Both the position numbers and the translations under genes were made by a program. A stretch of DNA of 64,000 nucleotides from Paraburkholderia heleia NBRC 101817 (GTDB lineage: Bacteria; Pseudomonadota; Gammaproteobacteria; Burkholderiales; Burkholderiaceae), in assembly GCF_000739775.1 (NCBI RefSeq), contig NZ_BBJH01000027.1, positions 62,001 through 126,000 on the forward strand, in the 5' to 3' direction. Of the stretch, positions 50,811 through 59,709 are shown in pieces (the first letter of the stretch is position 1; every line of letters begins with the position of its first letter). The notes beneath the pieces were generated by a model that ran no database searches, was not told the DNA's origin, and worked only from the letters and a program-made list of their open reading frames with translations.

Positions 50811-52841
50811 ATGTCGTTGCTCACTGACAGCAATCTGCACGTCCGTGAAGTCATGAATGTCGTCAACCGCCAACTCGCCACGCGTCCTACCAGCGAACCG
50901 GTAGCCCAATCGTGGGCGCGTTGCGTCAACGAGTTCAATCTCGATCCTTCACGCTTTACCCCTCCACCTGTCCTGACCGACTACGAACTCAGCCAGCGCC
51001 GCGAGGCCGTGAGCGACCTGATCGCATGCGCGAAGCTGGAAATGACCACGCTCTATCAGCAACTGGCCGACCCGGAACTCGCCGTGGCGCTCGTCGATGC
51101 CGGCGGCGTGATCGTGCACCAGGTCTCCTCGATGCCATTCGCCGAAGCGGTCGCCGCGGACGGCTTCCGCGTCGGCGCAATGTGGAGCGAACGCGAGGCC
51201 GGGACGAACGGCATGGGCACGTGTCTCGCGGAACGCGAATGCATTGCCGTGTGCCAGCACGAGCATTTCTATCCGCGCTATACGTCGCTCACCTGCTCGG
51301 CCGCGCCGATTTTCGACGACCGCGGCGAGATTGCCGGCGTGCTCGACGTGACGAGCCGTTCGAGACTCCTGCAGCAGCATTCGCTCGTGCTCGTGGGCAT
51401 GTCGCGGCAAATGATCGAAAACCGCTTGCTCGATGCGCGTTACCGGCACGCGAACATGATTCATTTTCATAGCCGCCCGGAGTTCGTCGGCACGCTGCAC
51501 GGCGGCAAGCTGGCCGTGGCCGACGACAGCACCGTGCTCGCGGCGAACCGCAGCGCCCTCTTCCAGCTCGGCTTCCGCTCGCTTGGCGAATTGCGCGGCC
51601 GGCGTATCGAAGAGGCGTTCAATGCGTCTCTCGAAGACATGATCGCGCGCAGCATGCGCGGCTCCTTCCATCCGATCACCGTGTATAGCGCGAATGCGAG
51701 CAACCGCTTTTTCCTCGTCGCGCAAACGCCCCAGAACAGTGCGGGATTGAGCACGCGCATCGCGGTATCCGCGCCCGCCGCGCGCAGCCGCACGCAGGAA
51801 AAGCAACCTGCGCCGCCGCGGCTCGACGAAATCGCGCACCTCGAATTCGGCGACCCGCTCATGGCCTCGCAAATCCAGCTGGCCGCGCGCGTGGTCCAGC
51901 GCAAGATCCCCATCGTGCTGCGTGGCCAGACCGGCACCGGCAAGGAGGTCTTCGCGCAGGCGCTGCACAGCATCAGCCCGCATGCTTCCGGACCGTTCGT
52001 GCCGGTGAATTGCGCCTCGCTGCCGGAGAACCTGATCGAGAGCGAACTGTTCGGCTATCGCGCGGGCGCGTTCACGGGCGCGCAGCGCGAAGGGCGGCGC
52101 GGCAAGATCGTGCAGGCCAATGGCGGCACGCTCTTTCTCGACGAGATCGGCGATATGCCGCTCGCGTTGCAGGCGCGCCTGCTGCGCGTGATCGAGGAGC
52201 ACGAGGTCACGCCGCTCGGCGCGGAAACGACCGTCAAGGTCGACTTCCAGCTCGTAAGCGCGAGCCATCGCAATCTGCTCGAACTCGTGCATGGCGGGCA
52301 ATTCCGCGAGGATCTGTATTACCGGCTCAAGGGCGTCGAGCTGACCCTGCCGCCGCTGCGCGAGCGCGTGGACAAACTCGCGCTGATTCACCATCTGCTC
52401 GCGAGCGAAACCGACAACGACGCGCCGGAACTGACACCCGAAGCGCAGCACGCGTTGCTCACGTACCCGTGGCCCGGCAATATCCGCCAGTTGCGCCATG
52501 TCTTGCAGATGGCGATCGCGCTATGCGACGGGCAACTGATTCGCAGCGAAGACCTGCCCGCCGAAATCGTGCAACGTGGGCCCGAAACCGATGTGCCGGC
52601 CGCCTCGCGCGCCGCGGCGCCTGCGCCGCTGCAACCCGCCGACGCCACCGGCCTCCCGGCGCTCAACGCGCTCCAGATCAAGGAGCGCGAGACGGTGCTC
52701 GCGCTGCTCGACGAGCACCGCTGGAACGTGAGCAATGTCGCCAAGGCGCTGGCCATGAGCCGCAACACGCTGTATCGCAAGATGCGCCGGCTGCATATCC
52801 GGCTCTCGCACGAGGGTGCGGCGCTCGACGAAAGCGCGTGA
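50811..52841 (+). CDS. Sigma-54-dependent transcriptional activator (AcoR-like)
   Basis: 676 residues from ATG 50811 (CGGAG site). N-terminal GAF-type sensor (about 80-205, LADPELAVALVDAGGVIVHQ, REAGTNGMGTCLAERECIAV), a PAS-like segment (225-305), the AAA+ domain (345-580) with Walker A GQTGTGKE at 372-379 and GAFTGA at 419-424 for sigma-54 contact, then a Fis-type helix-turn-helix (WNVSNVAKALAMSRNTLYRK). The Walker A Gln replaces the usual Glu. AcoR-type proteins sense small alcohols or aldehydes. Here it likely drives the methanol/H4MPT genes. Confidence 0.92.
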   Translation: MSLLTDSNLHVREVMNVVNRQLATRPTSEPVAQSWARCVNEFNLDPSRFTPPPVLTDYELSQRREAVSDLIACAKLEMTTLYQQLADPELAVALVDAGGVIVHQVSSMPFAEAVAADGFRVGAMWSEREAGTNGMGTCLAERECIAVCQHEHFYPRYTSLTCSAAPIFDDRGEIAGVLDVTSRSRLLQQHSLVLVGMSRQMIENRLLDARYRHANMIHFHSRPEFVGTLHGGKLAVADDSTVLAANRSALFQLGFRSLGELRGRRIEEAFNASLEDMIARSMRGSFHPITVYSANASNRFFLVAQTPQNSAGLSTRIAVSAPAARSRTQEKQPAPPRLDEIAHLEFGDPLMASQIQLAARVVQRKIPIVLRGQTGTGKEVFAQALHSISPHASGPFVPVNCASLPENLIESELFGYRAGAFTGAQREGRRGKIVQANGGTLFLDEIGDMPLALQARLLRVIEEHEVTPLGAETTVKVDFQLVSASHRNLLELVHGGQFREDLYYRLKGVELTLPPLRERVDKLALIHHLLASETDNDAPELTPEAQHALLTYPWPGNIRQLRHVLQMAIALCDGQLIRSEDLPAEIVQRGPETDVPAASRAAAPAPLQPADATGLPALNALQIKERETVLALLDEHRWNVSNVAKALAMSRNTLYRKMRRLHIRLSHEGAALDESA

Positions 52842-52860
52842 ATCGAGCCATGACCCGCGC

Positions 52861-53457
52861 ATGACCCAGGCGCCCGCCCGCCGTCTCGAGCACTTCAAGG
52901 ACGACGCACGCTTTGCGTGGTGCGTGACCGGCTCCGGCCATCTGCTCGAAGAATCGCTCGCGCTTGCGCTCACGCTGCCGGGCGTCGATCTCTTTCTATC
53001 CGCGGCCGCCGAGGAAGTGCTGCCGCTCTACGGCTGGACGCTGCCCGGACTGCGCAATCACTTTCGCGTGCTGCGCGACAACAGCGCGAGCGGCGTGCCG
53101 GTGGGCATGCTCTATCACGGCACGTATCACACCGTGGTAATCGCGCCGGCCACGAGCAACACCGTGGCCAAATGCGCGTTCGGCATCTCCGACACGCTCC
53201 CTACCAACATGTATGCGCAGGCCGGCAAGCAATGCATTCCCGGCATTGTTTTTGCGTGCGATACGGAGCCGACCGTGCTCACGCACAGCCCCGACGAGTG
53301 GGTCGAGCTGCGCCCGCGGCGGATCGAACTCGACAACGTCGAGCGCCTGTCGCGCTTCGAATACACCACCCTCGTCCGCTCGCTCGATGAACTGAAGGCG
53401 GCGCTCGAAGCACGCATGTCGACACTCGGTCTCGCATGGATCACATCGTCTTCCTGA
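52861..53457 (+). CDS. Flavoprotein, dihydromethanopterin reductase-like (DmrB/AfpA family)
   Basis: 198 residues. Flavodoxin-like HFCD family: FAWCVTGSGHLLEESLALAL, DLFLSAAAEEVLPLYGW, YHTVVIAPATSNTVAKCAFG and GIVFACDTEP. Such proteins reduce dihydromethanopterin to the active tetrahydro form with FMN. Overlaps the DHPS-like gene by 22 bp and lies 20 bp after the activator gene. Confidence 0.85.
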   Translation: MTQAPARRLEHFKDDARFAWCVTGSGHLLEESLALALTLPGVDLFLSAAAEEVLPLYGWTLPGLRNHFRVLRDNSASGVPVGMLYHGTYHTVVIAPATSNTVAKCAFGISDTLPTNMYAQAGKQCIPGIVFACDTEPTVLTHSPDEWVELRPRRIELDNVERLSRFEYTTLVRSLDELKAALEARMSTLGLAWITSSS

Positions 53458-54818
53458 CCGGCCGGCTCGCCGAAAAGAGCCTCCTGCGCGTGCTGGAAGG
53501 CATGGCGCCCACGCCGTTCACGTGGGAGATTCGCGAAATCGGCCTGCAGGTGGCCGCGCTGATGACCGCCGACATGATCCGCCGTCGCGTGAGCGCGCCG
53601 CTCGCCGCGCAGCGCGTGATCGTGCCGGGGCGCTGCCGGGGCGAGCTCGCCGCGCTGAGCGCGCACTACGGCGTGCCGTTCGAGCGCGGCCCCGAGGAAG
53701 TGAAAGACCTGCCGCAGTATTTCGGCCATGCGGCGAAACCCTTCGATCTGACCCGCTACGAGACCGGGATATTCGCGGAGATCGTCGACGCGCCGCATCT
53801 CGATCTCGACGCCATTGCCGCGCGCGCCCGCGCTTACGCGGCACAAGGCGCCGACGTGATCGACCTGGGCTGCCTGCCCGATACGCCGTTCGCGCACCTC
53901 GAAGACGCGGTGCGCCGGCTCAAGGCCGAAGGCCATCGCGTGAGCGTCGACTCGATGCGCACCGACGAGTTGCTGCGCGGTGGCCGCGCGGGCGCGGACT
54001 ACCTCATGAGCCTGAACCTCGACACGCTGTGGATTGCCGACGAGGTGAGCGCCACGCCGATACTCGTGGCGCGTCATCCAGGCGACCCCGCCTCGCTCGA
54101 CGCAGCCATCGAACACTGCGCCGCGCGCGGACGCCCTTTTCTCGCCGATCCGATTCTCGATCCGATCCCGTTCGGCCTCGCCGCTTCGATTGCGCGCTAC
54201 GTGCAGTTGCGTGCGCGCTACCCGGAAGTGGCGATCATGATGGGCATCGGCAACGTGACCGAACTGACCGAAGCGGACACCAGTGGCATCAACGCCGTGC
54301 TGCTCGGCATGGCGGCGGAGTTGCGCGTAAGCGCGGTGCTCACCACTTCGGTCAGCCAGCATGCGCGGCGCGCGGTGCGCGAAGCCGACGTGGCGCGCCG
54401 AGTGATGCATGCCGCGCGCGAGGCGCAGGTGCTGCCCAAGGGCATCGACGGCGACCTCGCGACCGTGCACGCCAGGCGTCCGTTTCCCTATAGCGCCGCC
54501 GAGATCGACGAAGTGGCGCGCGAGGTGCGCGACCCGAATTTCCGCGTGCAGGTCAGCGCCGAAGGCCTTCATGTCTACAACCGCGACGGCCATCGTCGCG
54601 GCAGTGATCCGTTCGCGCTCTACCCGCAACTGCACCTCGAAGCCGACGGCGGCCACGCCTTCTATATGGGCGTGCAGCTCGCGCGCGCGGAGATTGCGTG
54701 GCGGCTCGGCAAACGGTTCGATCAGGACCAGCCGCTCGACTGGGGCTGCGCGATCGAGCGCGACGAACAGGATCTCTCGGCATGGTGCGCTCCCGGCGAG
54801 ACGATGAAAAAACGTTGA
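53436..54818 (+). CDS. Dihydropteroate synthase-like protein of the H4MPT cluster (DUF6513 N-terminus)
   Basis: 460 residues. A DUF6513-type N-terminal domain (about 1-110, FLTGRLAEKSLLRVLEGMAP, VIVPGRCRGEL) precedes a TIM-barrel DHPS-like domain (GADVIDLGCLPDTPFAHL, HRVSVDSMRTDELLRGGRAG, FLADPILDPIPFG, IMMGIGNVTELTEADTSGIN). It probably joins the pterin and the ribofuranosylaminobenzene parts of H4MPT. The final codons ATG AAA AAA CGT TGA lie in the cbb operon terminator. Confidence 0.88.
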   Translation: MDHIVFLTGRLAEKSLLRVLEGMAPTPFTWEIREIGLQVAALMTADMIRRRVSAPLAAQRVIVPGRCRGELAALSAHYGVPFERGPEEVKDLPQYFGHAAKPFDLTRYETGIFAEIVDAPHLDLDAIAARARAYAAQGADVIDLGCLPDTPFAHLEDAVRRLKAEGHRVSVDSMRTDELLRGGRAGADYLMSLNLDTLWIADEVSATPILVARHPGDPASLDAAIEHCAARGRPFLADPILDPIPFGLAASIARYVQLRARYPEVAIMMGIGNVTELTEADTSGINAVLLGMAAELRVSAVLTTSVSQHARRAVREADVARRVMHAAREAQVLPKGIDGDLATVHARRPFPYSAAEIDEVAREVRDPNFRVQVSAEGLHVYNRDGHRRGSDPFALYPQLHLEADGGHAFYMGVQLARAEIAWRLGKRFDQDQPLDWGCAIERDEQDLSAWCAPGETMKKR

Positions 54819-54852
54819 GCGTGCAACGGTATCCGGCTGGACATGCTCAACG
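54807..54852 (-). terminator. Intrinsic terminator of the cbb operon
   Basis: On the minus strand CGTTGAGC, a 24-base loop and GCTCAACG are followed by TTTTTT. It begins at the rpe stop codon and ends inside the last codons of the convergent DHPS-like gene. Confidence 0.65.
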
Positions 54853-55551
54853 CGCCATGACCGCGCCCTCGCGCTCCTGCTGCCCCAGCGCGCCGCGCAA
54901 CGCGCCAATGGCTTGCGCGTAGTCGCTCGCGCCGAACACGGCGGAACCGGCCACGAACACGTCCGCCCCGGCCTCGGCGATCTGCGCGATATTCGACGCC
55001 TTCACGCCGCCGTCCACCTCGACCAGCAAGCGTCGGCCCGTGCGCTGCATCGCGGCGTCCACGCGCTCGCGCACCAACCGCAACTTCGCGAGCGTGGCGG
55101 GAATGAACGCCTGGCCGCCGAAGCCGGGATTCACCGACATCACGAGCACCACGTCGAGCTGATCGATCACATGATCGAGCACCGTGAGCGGCGTGGCCGG
55201 GTTGAGCGCAAGCCCCGCGCGCGCCCCGCTTGCCTGGATGAGTTCGAGCGTGCGGTGCACATGCAGCGACGCCTCAGGATGAAAGCTGATGAGGCTCGCA
55301 CCCGCCTGCGCGAAGGGCACCACGAGCGCATCCACAGGCGTGGTCATGAGATGCACGTCGAGCGGCACGTTCGCGTGCGGCCGGATCGCCGCGCACACGC
55401 ATGGGCCGACCGTGAGGTTGGGCACGTAGTGGTTGTCCATCGCGTCGAGATGAAGCCAGTCCGCGCCGGCCGCCGTGACGTCGCGCACCTCGTCGGCGAG
55501 ATGCGCAAAGTCCGCCGAGAGCAGCGACGGGGCAATCAGGAAATCGCGCAT
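54847..55551 (-). CDS. cbbE: Ribulose-phosphate 3-epimerase
   Basis: 234 residues from ATG 55551 (AAGGAG 7 bases upstream). APSLLSADFAHLADEV, WLHLDAMDNHYVPNLTVGP (metal site), DVHLMT, LVMSVNPGFGGQAF and LVEVDGGVKASN are all present. Interconverts ribulose-5-P and xylulose-5-P in Calvin regeneration. Last gene of the cbb operon. Confidence 0.95.
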   Translation of the reverse strand: MRDFLIAPSLLSADFAHLADEVRDVTAAGADWLHLDAMDNHYVPNLTVGPCVCAAIRPHANVPLDVHLMTTPVDALVVPFAQAGASLISFHPEASLHVHRTLELIQASGARAGLALNPATPLTVLDHVIDQLDVVLVMSVNPGFGGQAFIPATLAKLRLVRERVDAAMQRTGRRLLVEVDGGVKASNIAQIAEAGADVFVAGSAVFGASDYAQAIGALRGALGQQEREGAVMAR

Positions 55552-55573
55552 GGCCGTCTCCTTCACGCGGTGT

Positions 55574-56611
55574 TCAGTGGTAGCGGTGCGCCATCGCCTG
55601 GAGCGGCTGCGGCTTGATGCGCGGCGCCTGGCCCGCGCAGCCGAACGCCTCGAAGCGCTCCGCGCACAGGGCGCTCGCCGCCGCCGTGGCCGCCTTCAAC
55701 GCGGCGCGCGGATCGAATTCGGCGCGCGCGTGTGCCATCGAGCGACGCATCGCGCCGCTCATTGCGAGCCGGATATCGGTGTCGATATTGACCTTGCGCA
55801 CGCCGTGGGCGATGCCACGCCGGATTTCCTCGACCGGCACGCCATAGGTGGTGGGAATCTCGCCGCCGTATTCGCGAATGATCGCCAGCCACTCCTGCGG
55901 CACCGAAGACGCCCCATGCATCACGAGATGCGTATCCGGAATGCGCGCGTGAATATCGGCGATACGGTCGATCGCCAGAATGTCGCCCGTCGGCTCGCGC
56001 GTGAATTTGTAGGCGCCGTGCGAGGTGCCGATCGCGATCGCCAGCGCGTCGACGCCGGTGGCGTCCACGAAACGCTGCGCCTCGTGCGGGTCGGTGAGCA
56101 GGTCCTCGCGCGCGAGCCGGCCCTCTGCCCCCACGCCGTCTTCCTCGCCCGCCGCGCCGGTTTCGAGCGAGCCGAGGCAACCCAGTTCGCCCTCCACCGA
56201 AACGCCCACCGCGTGCGCGGCCTCCACGACGCGGCGGCTCACCTCGACGTTGTATTCATACGTGGCGGGCGTTTTCTGGTCCGGCATGAGCGAACCGTCC
56301 ATCATGACCGACGTGAAGCCCGAGCGGATGGCCTGCTGGCACACGGCCGGGCTCGCGCCATGGTCCTGATGCAGCACGAGCGGAATGTCCGGATGCGCTT
56401 CCAGCGCGGCCAGCACGAGATGCCGCAGATACGGCTCGCCCGCGTATTTGCGCGCGCCCGCCGACGCCTGCAGGATCACGGGGCTCGCGGTGGCTTGCGC
56501 GGCCTGCATGATCGCGTGGATTTGCTCCATGTTGTTGACATTGAACGCGGGCACGCCGTAGCCGTGCTCGGCGGCGTGGTCGAGTAACTGCCTCAGTGCG
56601 ATAAATGGCAT
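55574..56611 (-). CDS. cbbA: Class II fructose-1,6-bisphosphate aldolase, Calvin cycle type
   Basis: 345 residues from ATG 56611 (AAGGAG site). AFNVNNMEQIHAIMQAAQ, PLVLHQDHGASPAVC (catalytic Asp and Zn His), SVMMDGSLMPDQKTPATYEY, VEGELGCLG and LVMHGASSVP are class II marks. The long insert GAAGEEDGVGAEGRLAREDL is typical of the CbbA subtype. Makes fructose- and sedoheptulose-bisphosphate. Confidence 0.95.
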   Translation of the reverse strand: MPFIALRQLLDHAAEHGYGVPAFNVNNMEQIHAIMQAAQATASPVILQASAGARKYAGEPYLRHLVLAALEAHPDIPLVLHQDHGASPAVCQQAIRSGFTSVMMDGSLMPDQKTPATYEYNVEVSRRVVEAAHAVGVSVEGELGCLGSLETGAAGEEDGVGAEGRLAREDLLTDPHEAQRFVDATGVDALAIAIGTSHGAYKFTREPTGDILAIDRIADIHARIPDTHLVMHGASSVPQEWLAIIREYGGEIPTTYGVPVEEIRRGIAHGVRKVNIDTDIRLAMSGAMRRSMAHARAEFDPRAALKAATAAASALCAERFEAFGCAGQAPRIKPQPLQAMAHRYH

Positions 56612-56670
56612 TGCGGGCTCCTTGCAGTTGATGCAAACAATCTCGTCATACTGATGATTGAATTCGTGGT

Positions 56671-58737
56671 TCAAAGCGCGCCTTGCCTCACGCGCCGCGC
56701 CTCGTTGGCCACCGCGCTCGCGCTCAGATCGAAATGGGCGAACAGCGCAGCGGCGGGCGCCGATTCGCCAAACGTGTCGATGCCCACCACCCCTCCGTCG
56801 AGGCCCACGTATTGCCGCCAGAACGCGCGCACGCCCGCTTCGACCGCCACGCGCGGCACGCCCGGCGGCAGCACCGCGTCGCGCCACGCGCGCGGCTGGC
56901 GATCGAACGCGCTGGTGCACGGCATCGACACGACCCGCGCGCCTATGCCCTCCTGCGCGAGCTGCGCGGCGGCGTCGAGCGCCAGCGCGACTTCCGAACC
57001 CGTGGCGATCAGCACCACGCGCGCGAATGCCGGAGCGTCGTGCTTGCGCGGCCAGTCGCGCAGCACGTAACCCCCTCGCTCGATGGCGTCGATCTGCGCG
57101 TCGTCGCGCGCGACGAACGGCAGCGTCTGCCGGCTCAGCAGCAGGCAGGTCGGCCCTTCGCGTTCCACGGCGCTCGCCCAGGCGCGCGCGGTCTCGACTG
57201 TGTCGCAGGGGCGCCAGACGTCGAGGCCCGGAATCAGCCGCAGACTCGCCGCGTGCTCCACCGGCTGGTGCGTCGGGCCGTCCTCGCCCAGGCCGATCGA
57301 ATCGTGCGTGAACACGAACACCGTTCGGGTTCGCATCAGCGCGGCCATGCGCAGGGCGTTGCGCGCATAGTCGGAAAACGTGAGAAAGGTCCCGCCGAAC
57401 GGCAGATACCCGCGATGCAGCGCGACCCCGTTCATCACCGCGCTCATGCCGAATTCGCGCACGCCGTAGTGCAGATAATTGCCGCCCTGCAGGCCGCCTT
57501 CGTCGGCATGAACGGCGCGCGCGGCCGGCCAGTCGGTCAGGTTCGAGCCCGTGAGGTCGGCCGAGCCGCCCAGCAGCTCCGGCAACGCGCGCGCCAGCAC
57601 GGCGATGGCCTGCTGCGACGCCTTGCGCGTGGCGAGCGACTGCGCGGCGCCGTTGGTGTCGCGCACCATGGCGCGCACCGCGTCGTGCCATTGCGCGGGA
57701 AGGGCGCCCGCCATCCTGCGCGCAAACTCGGCGGCTTCGTGGGGATACTGCTCGCGATACGCGCCGAAACGCCGCGTCCAGTCGGCCTCGGCGGCCTCGC
57801 CACGCGCCCGGGCGTCCCAGCTCGCGCGAATGTCCGCGGGAATGCCGAAGGGCGCATGCGGCCAGTCGAGCGCCTGCCGCGTGGCGGCCACTTCCTGCGC
57901 GCCCAGCGGCGCGCCGTGCACGTCGTGCGTGCCCGCTTTCGAGGGCGCACCCTTGCCGATGACCGTGCGGCAGCAGATCAGCGTCGGCCGCCCCACGCCG
58001 CGCGCGCCGCGCAAGGCGCGGTCGATCGCCTCGACGTCGTGCCCGTCCACGTCGCGCACCACATGCCAGCCGTAGGCCGCGAAGCGCGCGGGCGTGTCGT
58101 CCGCGAACCACTGCGCCACATGGCCGTCGATCGAAATGCCGTTGTCGTCGTACAGCACCGTGAGCTTGTCGAGCCTGAGCGTGCCCGCGAGTGAGGCCGC
58201 CTCGTGCGAAATGCCTTCCATGAGGCATCCGTCGCCGGCAAAGACATAGGTGCGATGATCGACGATCGTGTGCGCGGGCCGGTTGAACTCGCGTGCGAGC
58301 AGCGCTTCGGCCAGCGCCATGCCCACGGCGTTCGCGAGGCCCTGGCCGAGCGGCCCCGTCGTGGTTTCCACGCCGGGCGTCACGCCCGCCTCGGGATGCC
58401 CCGGCGTCTTGCTGTGCAACTGGCGAAAGCGCTCGAGTTCGTTGATCGGCAGGTCGTAGCCCGTGAGATACAGCAGCGCATAGAGCAGCATCGAGCCGTG
58501 CCCGTTCGAGAGCACGAAGCGGTCGCGGTCGGGCCAGGCCGGATTGCGCGGGTTGTGTTTCAGGTGCCGGTCCCACAGCGCCACGGCAATCTCGGCCATG
58601 CCGAGCGGCATGCCCGGATGACCCGACTTCGCGGCCTCCACCGCATCGACGGCGAGCATGCGCAGGGCGTTGGCCATCGGACGGGTTTCGCGCGTGGCGG
58701 CGGACGGTGCGGCGGCAGTTTCAGCGACGGTGCTCAT
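56671..58737 (-). CDS. cbbT: Transketolase
   Basis: 688 residues from ATG 58737 (AGGAGATC site). Thiamine diphosphate site GDGCLMEGISHEAASLAG with DNGISIDG; the C-terminal half has FTHDSIGLGEDGPTHQPVEH. Transfers two-carbon units in Calvin regeneration. Homodimer, cytoplasmic. Located between the aldolase and phosphoribulokinase genes in the cbb operon. Confidence 0.96.
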   Translation of the reverse strand: MSTVAETAAAPSAATRETRPMANALRMLAVDAVEAAKSGHPGMPLGMAEIAVALWDRHLKHNPRNPAWPDRDRFVLSNGHGSMLLYALLYLTGYDLPINELERFRQLHSKTPGHPEAGVTPGVETTTGPLGQGLANAVGMALAEALLAREFNRPAHTIVDHRTYVFAGDGCLMEGISHEAASLAGTLRLDKLTVLYDDNGISIDGHVAQWFADDTPARFAAYGWHVVRDVDGHDVEAIDRALRGARGVGRPTLICCRTVIGKGAPSKAGTHDVHGAPLGAQEVAATRQALDWPHAPFGIPADIRASWDARARGEAAEADWTRRFGAYREQYPHEAAEFARRMAGALPAQWHDAVRAMVRDTNGAAQSLATRKASQQAIAVLARALPELLGGSADLTGSNLTDWPAARAVHADEGGLQGGNYLHYGVREFGMSAVMNGVALHRGYLPFGGTFLTFSDYARNALRMAALMRTRTVFVFTHDSIGLGEDGPTHQPVEHAASLRLIPGLDVWRPCDTVETARAWASAVEREGPTCLLLSRQTLPFVARDDAQIDAIERGGYVLRDWPRKHDAPAFARVVLIATGSEVALALDAAAQLAQEGIGARVVSMPCTSAFDRQPRAWRDAVLPPGVPRVAVEAGVRAFWRQYVGLDGGVVGIDTFGESAPAAALFAHFDLSASAVANEARRVRQGAL

Positions 58738-58788
58738 GGTTGATCTCCTGTAAAACGATAAGCGGTGTTTCGCTGAGCGGGGCATACC

Positions 58789-59661
58789 TCAGGCGCGCGC
58801 GCGCCGGTCGATCAGTTGCAGGATCATGGGCGTGAAGATCAACTGCATGGCGAGCCCCATCTTTCCGCCCGGCACGACGATCACGTTGGGTCGCGACATG
58901 AACGAGTCGTGCAGCATGGTCAGCAAATACGGGAAGTCGATGCCCTTGGGCCGCGCGAAGCGGATCACGACGAAGCTTTCGTCGGGCTGCGGAATCTCGC
59001 GGGCCGTGAACGGATTGGACGTGTCCACGGTCGGCACACGCTGGAAATTCACATGGGTGCGCGAGAACTGCGGGCAGATGTAGTTCACGTAGTCGGGCAT
59101 GCGGCGCAGGATGGTGTCGACCACGGCTTCATGCGAATAGCCGCGCATGGTCTGGTCGCGATGCAGCTTCTGGATCCACTCGAGGTTGATGATCGGCACG
59201 ACGCCGATCAGCAGATCGGCATGGCGCGCGATGTCAACGCCCTCGCTCACCGCGGCGCCATGCAGCCCTTCGTAGAACAGCAGGTCGGTGTCCGGGCGCA
59301 CGTCCTGCCATGGCGTGAACGTGCCCGCGTCCTGCTTGTAGAGCCGCGTTTCCGACGCGTCGTGAACGTAGTGGCGCAAGCGCCCCGAGCCGCTCTCGCC
59401 GTAATGCGCGAACAGCGCTTCGAGTTCTTCGAGCAGGTTCGCCTCCGGGCCGAAATGGCTGAAATTCGGCATGCCGTCGCGCTCGTGCTGCTGCATCGCC
59501 TCGCGCATGCCGAGACGGTCGTAGCGATGGAACGCGTCGCCCTCCACGATCTGCGCGTCGATCTTTTCGCGGCGGAAAATATGGGTGAAGCTCTTCATCA
59601 CGGTCGTGGTGCCGGCGCCGCTCGAACCGGTCACCGCGATGATCGGGTGCTTGATGGACAT
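58789..59661 (-). CDS. cbbP: Phosphoribulokinase
   Basis: 290 residues (AGGAGACAAGCGC before ATG 59661). Proteobacterial class I: P-loop AVTGSSGAGTTTVMKSF, VEGDAFHRYDR, LLFYEGLHGA and DTILRRMPDYVNYICPQFSR. Phosphorylates ribulose-5-P to the rubisco substrate. Allosteric NADH activation is usual in this class. Confidence 0.96.
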   Translation of the reverse strand: MSIKHPIIAVTGSSGAGTTTVMKSFTHIFRREKIDAQIVEGDAFHRYDRLGMREAMQQHERDGMPNFSHFGPEANLLEELEALFAHYGESGSGRLRHYVHDASETRLYKQDAGTFTPWQDVRPDTDLLFYEGLHGAAVSEGVDIARHADLLIGVVPIINLEWIQKLHRDQTMRGYSHEAVVDTILRRMPDYVNYICPQFSRTHVNFQRVPTVDTSNPFTAREIPQPDESFVVIRFARPKGIDFPYLLTMLHDSFMSRPNVIVVPGGKMGLAMQLIFTPMILQLIDRRARA

Positions 59662-59709
59662 GCGCTTGTCTCCTGGGATAGGTGTTCTCTTTTTCCGCGC
59701 GGCGCGCGA

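Noticed and set aside
55574..58576. 1000-codon frame through aldolase and transketolase genes
   Set aside because: Only the last 345 codons are aldolase; the rest is an Arg-rich off-frame reading of the transketolase gene, a common high-GC artefact.
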